A stretch of DNA of 6,916 nt, from positions 1-6,916 of the forward strand of contig JAUPMC010000015.1 of the NCBI GenBank assembly GCA_030836605.1. The letters are read 5' to 3'. This document shows, piece after piece, positions 1 through 5,572 of the stretch. The notes beneath the pieces were generated by a model that was given only the letters and a program-made list of their open reading frames with translations, had not been told where the DNA came from and searched no databases. Position 1 is the stretch's first letter. Every line of letters starts with the position of its first letter. Source of the stretch: Thermoplasmatota archaeon (GTDB lineage: Archaea; Thermoplasmatota; Thermoplasmata; UBA10834). The position numbers and the translations under genes are program-made.

Positions 1-709
1 AGATCTCCTCCGGGGTCATGGTCGGCTCCGCCACGAGCGCCTCGATGATCATCTTGTACGGGAGGCCGTCGTAGGGGACGACCAGCTGCGAGGCGGCGAA
101 GTAGTCGACCGTGTCCCTGAGCTCGTAAGCTATCTCCACCGTCGCGACGCTGCAGGCGTCCAGGGCGAGGATGTCCACGCCCACGCCATCGTTCGTCCCC
201 GTGGAGTTCCTGATGGCCCAGGCCATCGGGTCTATGCGCATGATGCCGCCGCCGTCCGTCTCGTCCATGCACACGCCGCGCCACGAGTACCCGTGGTCCT
301 GGATCACGAGCATGGTCTTCTCGGCGGGGTAGTTCGCGAAGCCGTAGTCGAGGAACCTCTCGAGCGTCGCCGGGGACGAGGAGTTCAGCTCCTCCCAGGT
401 CTGGACGGTCTCGTACCCGCCGTCCTTGACCTCGTACACCCACGTCCCATTGACGGATAGTATGTCGACGTACGCGACCAGGTTGACATCGGCGTTCGAC
501 GTGAGCGCCGCAGCCCACGTGTCGAGCGCGAACTCCGTGCAGAACTCCAGGTTGTTGTCCGCGTCCCAGTACATGAGAAGCGTCCAATCCTTGCCATCCT
601 CCGCCTCCACCGTCTCCGCGTCCGAGAACGCCACGGACGCGCTAGGGAGCGCGTATGCGACCACGTCCACCATGCATAGCAGTAGCTTGTTGCTGTACCC
701 AAGGCTCAT
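1..709 (-). CDS. Clostripain-like (C11 family) secreted cysteine peptidase, 3' end beyond the window
   Basis: Only the first 236 codons lie in the window; there is no stop before base 1. The translation matches peptidase family C11 (clostripain), enzymes that cleave after basic residues. Landmarks in order are the N-terminal strand WTLLMYWDADNNLE (residues 42-55), the catalytic His in QDHGYSWRG (H139), the catalytic Cys in LDACSVATVEIAYEL (C186), and the downstream SQLVVPYDGLPY block that follows Cys in this family. Residues 8-28 are hydrophobic and end in an Ala/Ser-rich stretch, so export is likely, although Asp15 inside the core is unusual. I chose ATG 709 because GAGGGGGG lies 5 nt upstream and a TATA-like element at 755-761 would start transcription near 730. 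An in-frame ATG at 742 would probably lie upstream of that start. The C-terminal part, including any anchor, is not visible. The family call is firm; the substrate is unknown. Confidence 0.88.
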   Translation of the reverse strand, partial: MSLGYSNKLLLCMVDVVAYALPSASVAFSDAETVEAEDGKDWTLLMYWDADNNLEFCTEFALDTWAAALTSNADVNLVAYVDILSVNGTWVYEVKDGGYETVQTWEELNSSSPATLERFLDYGFANYPAEKTMLVIQDHGYSWRGVCMDETDGGGIMRIDPMAWAIRNSTGTNDGVGVDILALDACSVATVEIAYELRDTVDYFAASQLVVPYDGLPYKMIIEALVAEPTMTPEEI

Positions 710-754
710 ACTGACCCCCCTCGGCTGTTCCCGGCACCTCATCGCCCCGCCCCG

Positions 755-761
755 CTATAAG
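755..761 (-). promoter_or_regulatory. TATA-like element for the peptidase gene
   Basis: The minus strand reads CTTATAG, preceded by GCAAGT, an A-containing stretch resembling an archaeal BRE. Its centre is about 49 nt from ATG 709, which gives a leader of roughly 20-25 nt. The plus strand reads CTATAAG but has no A-rich BRE upstream, so use for the divergent methyltransferase is possible and less likely. Confidence 0.45.
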
Positions 762-777
762 ACTTGCCCGGAGAATG

Positions 778-858
778 GGGGTAGTCAGTACGCAGATTTG
801 TGCGTCCGGGCGCGGGCGCCGGGGAAGACCCTCCGGGAGCGATTCTTTGAACTACCCC
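778..858 (+). repeat. Inverted repeat GGGGTAGT/ACTACCCC with a small inner hairpin
   Basis: GGGGTAGT at 778-785 is perfectly complementary to ACTACCCC at 851-858. Inside it, ACGCA (790-794) and TGCGT (801-805) form a 5-bp stem with a 6-nt loop. The element fills most of the 183-bp divergent intergenic region between the peptidase and the methyltransferase. The right arm touches the GGAGG at 859-863. It may be a leader structure or a pair of operator half-sites, and chance is not excluded. Confidence 0.35.
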
Positions 859-892
859 GGAGGACGATGACCTACGCGGACGGACACGGACC

Positions 893-1651
893 ATGGCGAA
901 GTCGTTCGACAGGATCGCGGACAAGTTCGACGAGACCCGCTCGCTCCCGGAGGAGACCATGTCGGCGGTGGTGGACGCCCTCGAGTGGGCGATGCCACAG
1001 GGCGCGACGGTCCTGGACGCGGGCGTGGGCACCGGCAGGTTCGCGCTCCCGCTCCAGAACAGGGGGTTCGAGGTCGTCGGCGCCGATGTGTCCACCAGGA
1101 TGATGGCGAAGGCCGCGGCGAAGGGCGTCCGGGACCTCTTCAGGTCGGATGTCTGCGCGTTGCCGTTCAAGGACCAGGCGTTCGACTACACCCTCAGCGT
1201 GCACCTCATACACCTCGTGCCGCAGTGGCGCTGCGCCCTCGCGGAGATAGGGCGGGTGACCAGGAACGAGCTCATATCCGTCATCACGGACAGGCGAAAC
1301 TCAGCGACCGAGGAGATCAGGACGGTCTACAGGGGCTCGTGCGGGCGCATGGGCTTCGAGGTCAAGCATGTCGCCCCCGGGGAGCGGGAGCTGCCCGAGC
1401 TGTTGCCGCCGGACTCCAAGTCCAAGCTCGCGGTCCGGAAGGAGCCGCTCGACGTGCGGAAGCTGCTGGACCACTACGAGACGCGCACGCTCTCGGAGCA
1501 CTGGGACGTCCCGGAGGACATCCACAGGCGCGCCGTGGCGGAGCTGAGGGAGAGGTACAAGGGCGTCGACGAGCTGTCCATAAACGAGGAGCTGTTCCTG
1601 ATCAAGTGGCGCGCGGACAGGGTGAGGGAGTTCGCGCGCAACCCCGGCTGA
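893..1651 (+). CDS. Class I SAM-dependent methyltransferase (Methyltransf_11-like)
   Basis: This 252-residue cytosolic protein has a Rossmann-type SAM-binding core. Motif I is VLDAGVGTG (residues 40-48). The acidic residue closing strand 2 is D65 in VVGADVS. SDVCALPF (85-92) and AFDYTLSVHLIHLVP (96-110) match the next two methyltransferase motifs. The order is that of the UbiE/Methyltransf_11 type acting on small molecules or unknown substrates. The C-terminal about 90 residues (165-252) are charged and helical and not recognisable to me; they may set substrate choice. ATG 893 is the only ATG, GTG or TTG start in the open frame after the stop at 848-850. It has no well-spaced Shine-Dalgarno: GGAGG at 859-863 lies 29 nt away and sits 3 nt before an out-of-frame ATG at 867. 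The gene is followed by its own gap and the RPA promoter, so it appears monocistronic. The fold is secure; the substrate is unknown. Confidence 0.85.
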   Translation: MAKSFDRIADKFDETRSLPEETMSAVVDALEWAMPQGATVLDAGVGTGRFALPLQNRGFEVVGADVSTRMMAKAAAKGVRDLFRSDVCALPFKDQAFDYTLSVHLIHLVPQWRCALAEIGRVTRNELISVITDRRNSATEEIRTVYRGSCGRMGFEVKHVAPGERELPELLPPDSKSKLAVRKEPLDVRKLLDHYETRTLSEHWDVPEDIHRRAVAELRERYKGVDELSINEELFLIKWRADRVREFARNPG

Positions 1652-1681
1652 CCGTACTTTCGCGTGCCCGCAGCGCATCCC

Positions 1682-1688
1682 TTTATAT
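1682..1688 (+). promoter_or_regulatory. TATA box of the RPA operon
   Basis: TTTATAT is a near-consensus archaeal TATA box in an otherwise G+C-rich gap. With its centre at 1685, transcription should start near 1710-1712, giving a leader of about 50 nt before ATG 1762. Confidence 0.7.
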
Positions 1689-1711
1689 CGCCGGCGCTCA
1701 GTCATGAGACG

Positions 1712-1736
1712 AGCAGCGCAGGTATGAACGGCTGCT
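1712..1736 (+). repeat. Predicted leader hairpin of the RPA operon with a start codon in its loop
   Basis: AGCAGC (1712-1717) pairs perfectly with GCTGCT (1731-1736) across a 13-nt loop. The stem begins almost exactly where the TATA box predicts the transcript to start. The loop holds CAGGT followed by ATG 1724-1726, which opens a five-codon frame (MNGCY) ending in TGA at 1739-1741. Six base pairs can occur by chance, so function is uncertain. Confidence 0.35.
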
Positions 1737-1761
1737 ACTGACCCATTGGGGGACGTGTATC

Positions 1762-3081
1762 ATGGAGATACAGAATCTAGCGCCCCACGTACAAGAAGTT
1801 GCACGGGCGCTCGGGGACAAGTTGTCGGAGGAGGAGATCGCCGAGGAGCTGAGGAAGTACGTCGACGTGTACAGGCTCAGCATACCGATGGCGAAGAAGA
1901 CCATCGTGAAGAAGTACGGCGGGGACGCCGAATCGTTCTCGGTCGGGTTCCAGAGGAAGCTCGCGGAGCTCAGGCCGAACGAGCCCAACGTGGACTTCGT
2001 GGCCAAGGTGCTGTCGTCGAACGACAAGGAGATCACCGCGAAGGGCGAGAAGAAGAGGATCATCTACGGCTTCGTGGGCGACGACTCGACCACGCTGCCC
2101 TACACCGCCTGGGAGACCGAGGGGCTGACCCTCGCCAAGGGCGAGGTCATATCCGTCAAGGGGGCCTACACGAAGGAGTACCAGGGCAGGGTCCAGGTCA
2201 ACTTCGGGAACAGGGTCACCATCAGGAAGGAGGACCCGGAGACCATCAAGGACATACAGGTCGCGGACGGGCCCCCGAAGGTCGTCACCATAGCCGACCT
2301 GAGGGAGGGCATGGGCTATGTCCAGGTCAAGGGGCGCGTGCTCTCGGTCGAGGCGAGGGAGGTGACAGTCAAGGGCGAGCCCAAGAAGATATTCTCGGGC
2401 GTGGTCGCGGACGAGACCGGCAAGGTCCAGTTCACCGCGTGGTCGGACTTCAAGGTCAAGAAGGACGACATACTCAAGATATCCAAGGCCACCGTCAAGG
2501 GCTGGAGGGGCATACCCCAGCTCAACTTCGACGAGCGGGCCGAGGTCATCAAGGTCAAGGAGAAGTTCCCGACGGCCGAGGAGCTCCAGAAGGTCACCGT
2601 GTCGATGATATCCGACATATCGGCCAGGGGCGGCGCCACCGACGCGACCGTCCGCGGGGCCATCATCGAGGTCAGGGACGGCTCCGGGCTCATCATGAGG
2701 TGCCCCGACTGCAGGCGCGCGCTCCAGAAGGGCATGTGCAAGGTCCACGGGCGGATGGACGGCGTCCCGGACCTGAGGATCAAGGCGATCGTGGACGACG
2801 GCAGCGGGGCCGTGAGCGCGGTCGTAGGCCGCGAGCTCACGGAGGGGCTGATGGGGTGCACGCTGGACGAGTGCATGGAGAGGGCGAAGAAGTCCATGAA
2901 CCTCGACGTCGTCAAGGACTCGTTCGAGGAGAAGCTCCTGCTCAAGGTCGTGACCCTCACGGGAAACGTGACGGCGGACGAGTACGGGCTCTCCATGATC
3001 GTGAACGGCGCTGGCACTGGCCTGGATGACGTCCGGGCCGAGGTCGAGCGCCTCCTGGTCCAGCTGGAGGAGAGCCGATGA
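1762..3081 (+). CDS. Replication protein A (RPA), three OB folds with zinc finger
   Basis: This is the archaeal single-strand DNA-binding protein used in replication, recombination and repair. At 439 residues it is similar in size to euryarchaeal zinc-finger RPAs. Residues 1-70 form a charged helical domain (LRKYVDVYRLSIPMAKKTIV) seen at the N-terminus of archaeal RPAs. Three OB folds follow: about 75-155 (IYGFVGDDSTTLPYTAW), 175-265 (FSGVVADETGKVQFTAWSDF) and 290-415 (LRIKAIVDDGSGAVSAVVG). The first two resemble each other closely, consistent with internal duplication. A Cys/Cys/Cys/His zinc finger lies in the third OB: C314, C317, C326, H329. ATG 1762 has GGGGGA at 1748-1753 upstream. The stop overlaps the next start as ATGA (3078-3081), so the partner is probably translationally coupled. 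It has its own TATA box at 1682-1688. RPA2/RPA3-type naming varies between lineages, so I give no symbol. Confidence 0.95.
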   Translation: MEIQNLAPHVQEVARALGDKLSEEEIAEELRKYVDVYRLSIPMAKKTIVKKYGGDAESFSVGFQRKLAELRPNEPNVDFVAKVLSSNDKEITAKGEKKRIIYGFVGDDSTTLPYTAWETEGLTLAKGEVISVKGAYTKEYQGRVQVNFGNRVTIRKEDPETIKDIQVADGPPKVVTIADLREGMGYVQVKGRVLSVEAREVTVKGEPKKIFSGVVADETGKVQFTAWSDFKVKKDDILKISKATVKGWRGIPQLNFDERAEVIKVKEKFPTAEELQKVTVSMISDISARGGATDATVRGAIIEVRDGSGLIMRCPDCRRALQKGMCKVHGRMDGVPDLRIKAIVDDGSGAVSAVVGRELTEGLMGCTLDECMERAKKSMNLDVVKDSFEEKLLLKVVTLTGNVTADEYGLSMIVNGAGTGLDDVRAEVERLLVQLEESR

Positions 3082-4019
3082 ACGCCCGCGAGGTCGCGTG
3101 GCGCGTCTTCTCGGAGGAGTACAACTCCTCGACGCTGGAGTACACGGGCGAGGGCGAGAAGCCCGTGTCGTACATCATCACCCCCCTGGGGGCCAAGGTC
3201 AACCGCATGCTCATCATCGGCGTCGCGACGGACATCGAGAGCCTGGGCGACAAGGACAAGCCCAGGTACAGGGCCAGGATAGCGGACCCGACGGGCACGT
3301 TCTACGTGTCCGCGGGCGAGTACCAGCCGTCCGCGGCCGCGTCCCTGTCCAAGATGTCCCCGCCCGCGTTCGCCGCGGTCGTGGGCAAGAGCAGGGCGTA
3401 CTCCCCGGAGGAGGGCGTCAAGTACCTCAGCATCAGGCCCGAGAGGGTCGTGGAGGTCGACGCGGCGGCGAGGGACCACTGGATACTCGAGACCGCCAAG
3501 AGCACGCTCCTGAGGATAGACGCGATGAAGGACGCGATGCAGATGTCCCAGCCCAGCGTGGGCGAGCTGATGAAGCTCGGATACCCCGAGAACCTGGCGG
3601 ACGGGGTCGTCCGCGCGCTCGAGTACTACAAGGACATCGACCTGGACAGGTTCAGGGACTCCGTCAAGGACGCGCTCTCGTCCGTGCTCCCGGGCAAGTG
3701 GTCCGGGGAGGAGAGGGAGGAGCGGCCCGCGAGGCGGGTCCAGGCGAAGGAGCCTGAGCAGGCGCCGGCGCCCCCGCCGAAGAAGAAGGACGGCGAGGGT
3801 GAGATGACGGAGGTCGGGGTCGGCGCGGACGAGGAGGGCGTGATCCTGGAGCTCATAGAGAAGCTGGACGCGAACGGCAAGGGCGCCCCCTGGGACAGGA
3901 TCGTCGAGGCGGCCAAGGCGAAGAAGATAGACAAGGTCAGGCTCGAGGAGGTCGTCGCGAGCCTCCTGGACAAGGGAGAGGTGTACGAGCCCGAGCTCGG
4001 CATGATGAAGAAGATATGA
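3078..4019 (+). CDS. RPA-associated OB-fold protein (COG3390) with C-terminal winged helix
   Basis: The protein has 313 residues. Residues 30-128 form an OB fold (YIITPLGAKVNRMLIIGVA, then ARIADPTGTFYVSAGEYQP) of the COG3390 family, whose genes habitually neighbour archaeal RPA and whose products work with it on single-stranded DNA. A helical segment follows at about 130-205. Residues 207-250 are a Glu/Lys/Pro-rich, probably disordered linker. Residues 252-310 (EEGVILELIEKLD to KGEVYEPELGMMKKI) look like a winged helix resembling those at the C-termini of RPA32 and archaeal MCM; such domains usually bind protein partners. ATG 3078 overlaps the RPA stop, and GGAGG at 3066-3070 sits 7 nt upstream, so coupled translation and a fixed RPA:partner ratio are likely. 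The family call is strong; the winged-helix comparison is from motif memory. Confidence 0.9.
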   Translation: MNAREVAWRVFSEEYNSSTLEYTGEGEKPVSYIITPLGAKVNRMLIIGVATDIESLGDKDKPRYRARIADPTGTFYVSAGEYQPSAAASLSKMSPPAFAAVVGKSRAYSPEEGVKYLSIRPERVVEVDAAARDHWILETAKSTLLRIDAMKDAMQMSQPSVGELMKLGYPENLADGVVRALEYYKDIDLDRFRDSVKDALSSVLPGKWSGEEREERPARRVQAKEPEQAPAPPPKKKDGEGEMTEVGVGADEEGVILELIEKLDANGKGAPWDRIVEAAKAKKIDKVRLEEVVASLLDKGEVYEPELGMMKKI

Positions 4020-4036
4020 GCCGGGGCTGGACTGGC

Positions 4037-4048
4037 GCGGCGCGCCGC
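4037..4048. repeat. 12-bp perfect palindrome after the RPA operon
   Basis: GCGGCGCGCCGC is self-complementary and lies 17 nt after the COG3390 stop. It has no following T-tract, so it is not a convincing terminator. In such G+C-rich sequence it may be fortuitous. Confidence 0.3.
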
Positions 4049-4066
4049 CGCGGGAAACCTAGTGCA

Positions 4067-4076
4067 ATATTTAATA
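4067..4076 (+). promoter_or_regulatory. TATA-like element for the small zinc-ribbon gene
   Basis: ATATTTAATA stands out in a G+C-rich 130-bp gap. It would start transcription near 4097, giving a leader of about 50 nt to ATG 4150. It indicates that this gene is expressed separately from the RPA operon. Confidence 0.55.
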
Positions 4077-4149
4077 CCAGGAGAGGCGATTCGAGCGTCA
4101 TACGGCGGGGCGCAGTACGTGTCCCGTCACGACCGAGGGAGGAAAAACA

Positions 4150-4392
4150 ATGTCGACAGGACAGCAGGGAACTGCAGCGCCGAGGAACTGTGTCGCATGC
4201 GGCCGGGCCATAGCCTGGGACGCGAACGTGTGCCCGTTCTGCGGGCATGACTACAGGCCCGCGATGAGCGGCGGGCAGACGCTGGGCGAGTCCCTGGACA
4301 AGAGGTTCCACGGCAGCCTGATCGTGCTGATCATATTGCTCGTGGTCTGCTGGCCAGCAGCGATCATATACTACTTCATGAAGCGCGACTGA
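4150..4392 (+). CDS. Small zinc-ribbon protein with one C-terminal membrane anchor
   Basis: The 80-residue protein has an N-terminal zinc ribbon with C14, C17, C28 and C31 (CVACGRAIAWD then CPFCGHDYR), spacing CxxC-x10-CxxC. A polar linker follows, then one hydrophobic helix at about 55-76 ending in MKRD, so the ribbon probably sits in the cytoplasm at the membrane. ATG 4150 is well supported by GAGGGAGG at 4135-4142, 7 nt upstream. The ribbon is identical at 16 of 23 positions to that of the multi-TM protein at 5020-5520, so the two are paralogs in this domain. Its own promoter precedes it, and it converges on the DUF2085-like gene with a 19-nt gap. The biochemical role is unknown; such ribbons may mediate protein contacts, and nothing here shows nucleic-acid binding. 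Confidence 0.85.
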   Translation: MSTGQQGTAAPRNCVACGRAIAWDANVCPFCGHDYRPAMSGGQTLGESLDKRFHGSLIVLIILLVVCWPAAIIYYFMKRD

Positions 4393-4413
4393 CCGCCCGG
4401 GAGCCGGACGGTC
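4391..4413. terminator. Hairpin at the junction of two convergent stop codons, possible bidirectional 3' end signal
   Basis: GACCG (4391-4395) pairs with CGGTC (4409-4413) and CCGG (4397-4400) with CCGG (4404-4407), with one C/A mismatch and a GAG loop: nine pairs in 23 nt. It covers the 19-bp gap and overlaps the stop codon of each convergent gene (4390-4392 plus, 4412-4414 minus). There is no T-tract, which archaeal terminators usually need, so termination is inferred only from position. Confidence 0.4.
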
Positions 4414-4918
4414 ACTCGGCCGGGTCCGCCGGCCGGGGCGTCGCCCCCGAGGCGCACCTCGGGAACTCCTGATACCTAGGGCACCTTCTGCAGGTCTTGA
4501 ACACCCTGCGGCCCTTGACCAGGTGGAACACGGACGCGACGGCCAGGACGAACACCACGACCGCCAGCCGCAGGTCGCCCGGGGCGTTGACCGCGGACAG
4601 TATGGCCGCCGCGAGCGAGGCGCCGAGGAACGCGTTGAACAGCGCCGAGAGCCTGTGGCCTTTGGCCACGAACCTGAGCAGGTTCGCCGCGAACAGGCCC
4701 AACGCGAGCGGGAACAGGGCCGAGAACGATGTCTGGCCCAGCGCCAGGAGCAGCAGGGCGGCCGCGACAGCGGACGGGTACACCGTCACGCAGCCGATGC
4801 AGACGCGCCTCCCGCCGACCTTGAGCACATGGTCGTCGAACCTGCCGCAGAGCGGGTGGTGGGACAGTATGATGGGGTCCCTGTCGATTGCCGACTTGAC
4901 GCGAGAGATCAGGCCCAC
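4412..4918 (-). CDS. Four-helix membrane protein with DUF2085-like His/Cys motif
   Basis: The 168-residue protein starts with the polar motif SHHPLCGRFDDH (H20, H21, C24, H30), then VCIGCVTVYP (C40, C43). About four hydrophobic helices follow at 46-62, 66-84, 91-110 and 117-134. The tail is basic and Cys-containing, with TCRRCPRYQEFPRC (C143, C146, C155). The opening motif recalls DUF2085 (CHQ...RSF...QMPxCAR...G), so I call it DUF2085-like; true homology is unproven. The His/Cys clusters could bind metal (inference). The only start is GTG 4918, since the frame is closed upstream by TAG and there is no internal Met. A minus-strand TATA at 4940-4945 places transcription at about 4916-4918, so it is probably leaderless. 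It is convergent with the small zinc-ribbon gene and lies 101 bp beyond the zinc-ribbon/multi-TM gene. Function unknown. Confidence 0.78.
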   Translation of the reverse strand: MGLISRVKSAIDRDPIILSHHPLCGRFDDHVLKVGGRRVCIGCVTVYPSAVAAALLLLALGQTSFSALFPLALGLFAANLLRFVAKGHRLSALFNAFLGASLAAAILSAVNAPGDLRLAVVVFVLAVASVFHLVKGRRVFKTCRRCPRYQEFPRCASGATPRPADPAE

Positions 4919-4939
4919 GACCTGAGAACCCTCGCCGGG

Positions 4940-4945
4940 ATATAA
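4940..4945 (-). promoter_or_regulatory. TATA box for the DUF2085-like gene, positioned for leaderless transcription
   Basis: The minus strand reads GTTATATC with an A-rich ACAAAG upstream that can serve as a BRE. Its centre is about 25 nt from the GTG at 4918, which is the usual archaeal TATA-to-start distance, so little or no leader is expected. Confidence 0.55.
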
Positions 4946-4956
4946 CTAACTTTGTC

Positions 4957-5000
4957 GTCACGGGGCGCTGGCGCTGGCCGTGACTGACACCGCCAGCGCC
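4957..5000. repeat. Two interleaved inverted repeats between two minus-strand genes
   Basis: GGCGCTGGCG (4964-4973) is perfectly complementary to CGCCAGCGCC (4991-5000). GTCACGG (4957-4963) is complementary to CCGTGAC (4978-4984). The arms interleave, so in RNA they have pseudoknot order, but one connecting loop would have zero nucleotides and the two stems probably exclude each other. The element starts 19 nt after the stop of the zinc-ribbon/multi-TM gene and ends about 12 nt before the TATA box of the next gene. A 3'-end structure or an operator are both possible. Confidence 0.5.
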
Positions 5001-5019
5001 TGGGCGCGCCCGCCCGGGC

Positions 5020-5520
5020 TCAGAACTCTTCCTTCGAGAGCCCGACGATGATGAGCCCGATGAGCCCCAGGACGGCCCCGATGGCGAACCCGATGCCTAT
5101 CATGCCGCATATGCCGCCGATTATCGCGAGTGCGAAGCCTTTGCGCATGATCGCGAACACGCCGCCGAGCACCGCTACCAGGCCCAGGATGAGGACTATG
5201 ATCCCGCACACGCCCACGATGCTGTCGAGCTCGGACAGGGACATGTCGTACGTGGCCGGGTCATAGCCGTACGCCTCGAAGTCCGTCGCGTCGAAGGCCA
5301 GGAACATGGCCCCCATGGCGAGTGCGAGCACGCCAGCGAGGAGTATGAGTATCCCGCCGACGACGGGCTTCGACGACCTCTTCTTCGGGGGAGGCCCCAT
5401 TGGCACCCTGAAGTCGTGTCCGCAGTACATGCAGACGTTCGCGTTCCAGTCGATGGTCCTGCCGCACGTCACGCACTGGCGGCCGGGTTTACTCGGATCA
5501 GCGTCATACATCTGTCCCAT
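5020..5520 (-). CDS. Zinc-ribbon protein with three to four membrane helices
   Basis: The 166-residue protein opens with a zinc ribbon (C16, C19, C30, C33; CVTCGRTIDWN then CMYCGHDFR), followed by a basic-proline linker PPPKKRSSKP and hydrophobic segments at about 53-76, 100-124 and 128-161; the last is long enough for two helices. A polar loop rich in Asp and Tyr (77-99) lies between the first two. The ribbon is probably cytoplasmic because the positive linker follows it. I chose ATG 5520 because GGAGAGAGG lies just upstream and the product begins near the ribbon; the frame stays open much further upstream but encodes Arg/Gly-rich shadow sequence of the preceding genes. It lies 35 bp after the DUF2085 gene on the same strand, likely co-transcribed, with a dyad in that gap. 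The Gly-rich helices resemble small archaeal zinc-ribbon membrane proteins of unknown role. Confidence 0.85.
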   Translation of the reverse strand: MGQMYDADPSKPGRQCVTCGRTIDWNANVCMYCGHDFRVPMGPPPKKRSSKPVVGGILILLAGVLALAMGAMFLAFDATDFEAYGYDPATYDMSLSELDSIVGVCGIIVLILGLVAVLGGVFAIMRKGFALAIIGGICGMIGIGFAIGAVLGLIGLIIVGLSKEEF

Positions 5521-5540
5521 GGGCCTCTCTCCATGGATGG

Positions 5541-5572
5541 AATCACACCTTGGCCTTATGGCCTTTGTGATT
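5541..5572. repeat. Nested dyad in the gap between the DUF2085 and zinc-ribbon genes
   Basis: AATCACA (5541-5547) pairs with TGTGATT (5566-5572), and inside it GGCC (5552-5555) pairs with GGCC (5560-5563) around a TTAT loop. The loop contains the DUF2085 stop codon (TAA on the minus strand). The patch is less G+C-rich than its surroundings. It could be an intercistronic RNA hairpin for processing or attenuation, or a protein-binding site. Confidence 0.45.

Noticed and set aside
385..702. 105-codon Arg/Ser/Thr-rich minus-strand frame
   Set aside because: It is a shadow of the clostripain-like gene, which reads in another frame from 709 and has recognisable catalytic motifs.
1698..1745. C/D box small RNA in the RPA leader (ATGA and CTGA strings)
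   Set aside because: The putative C box does not match RUGAUGA and there is no paired C'/D' set; the strings are explained as chance.
1746..3029. 427-codon plus-strand frame overlapping RPA
   Set aside because: The product is Gly/Arg/Gln/His-rich and without domains; it is a +1 shadow of the RPA gene.
1777..3479. Long minus-strand frames (323 and 387 codons) opposite RPA and its partner
   Set aside because: The translations are low-complexity Leu/Arg/Asp/Gly strings with no motif, as expected antisense to G+C-rich coding DNA; the plus-strand proteins are clearly real.
4020..4149. Terminator for the RPA operon
   Set aside because: A G+C-rich palindrome exists at 4037-4048, but there is no T-rich stretch after it, so a terminator cannot be supported.
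4016..4213. 65-codon frame starting in an ATGA overlap with the COG3390 stop
   Set aside because: It runs through the TATA element and leader of the zinc-ribbon gene and then overlaps that gene out of frame; its product is Arg-rich and without motifs.
4476..4961. 161-codon minus-strand frame over the DUF2085-like gene
   Set aside because: It covers the promoter of the gene and gives an Arg/Gly/Pro-rich product; the 4412-4918 frame has membrane helices and Cys/His motifs.
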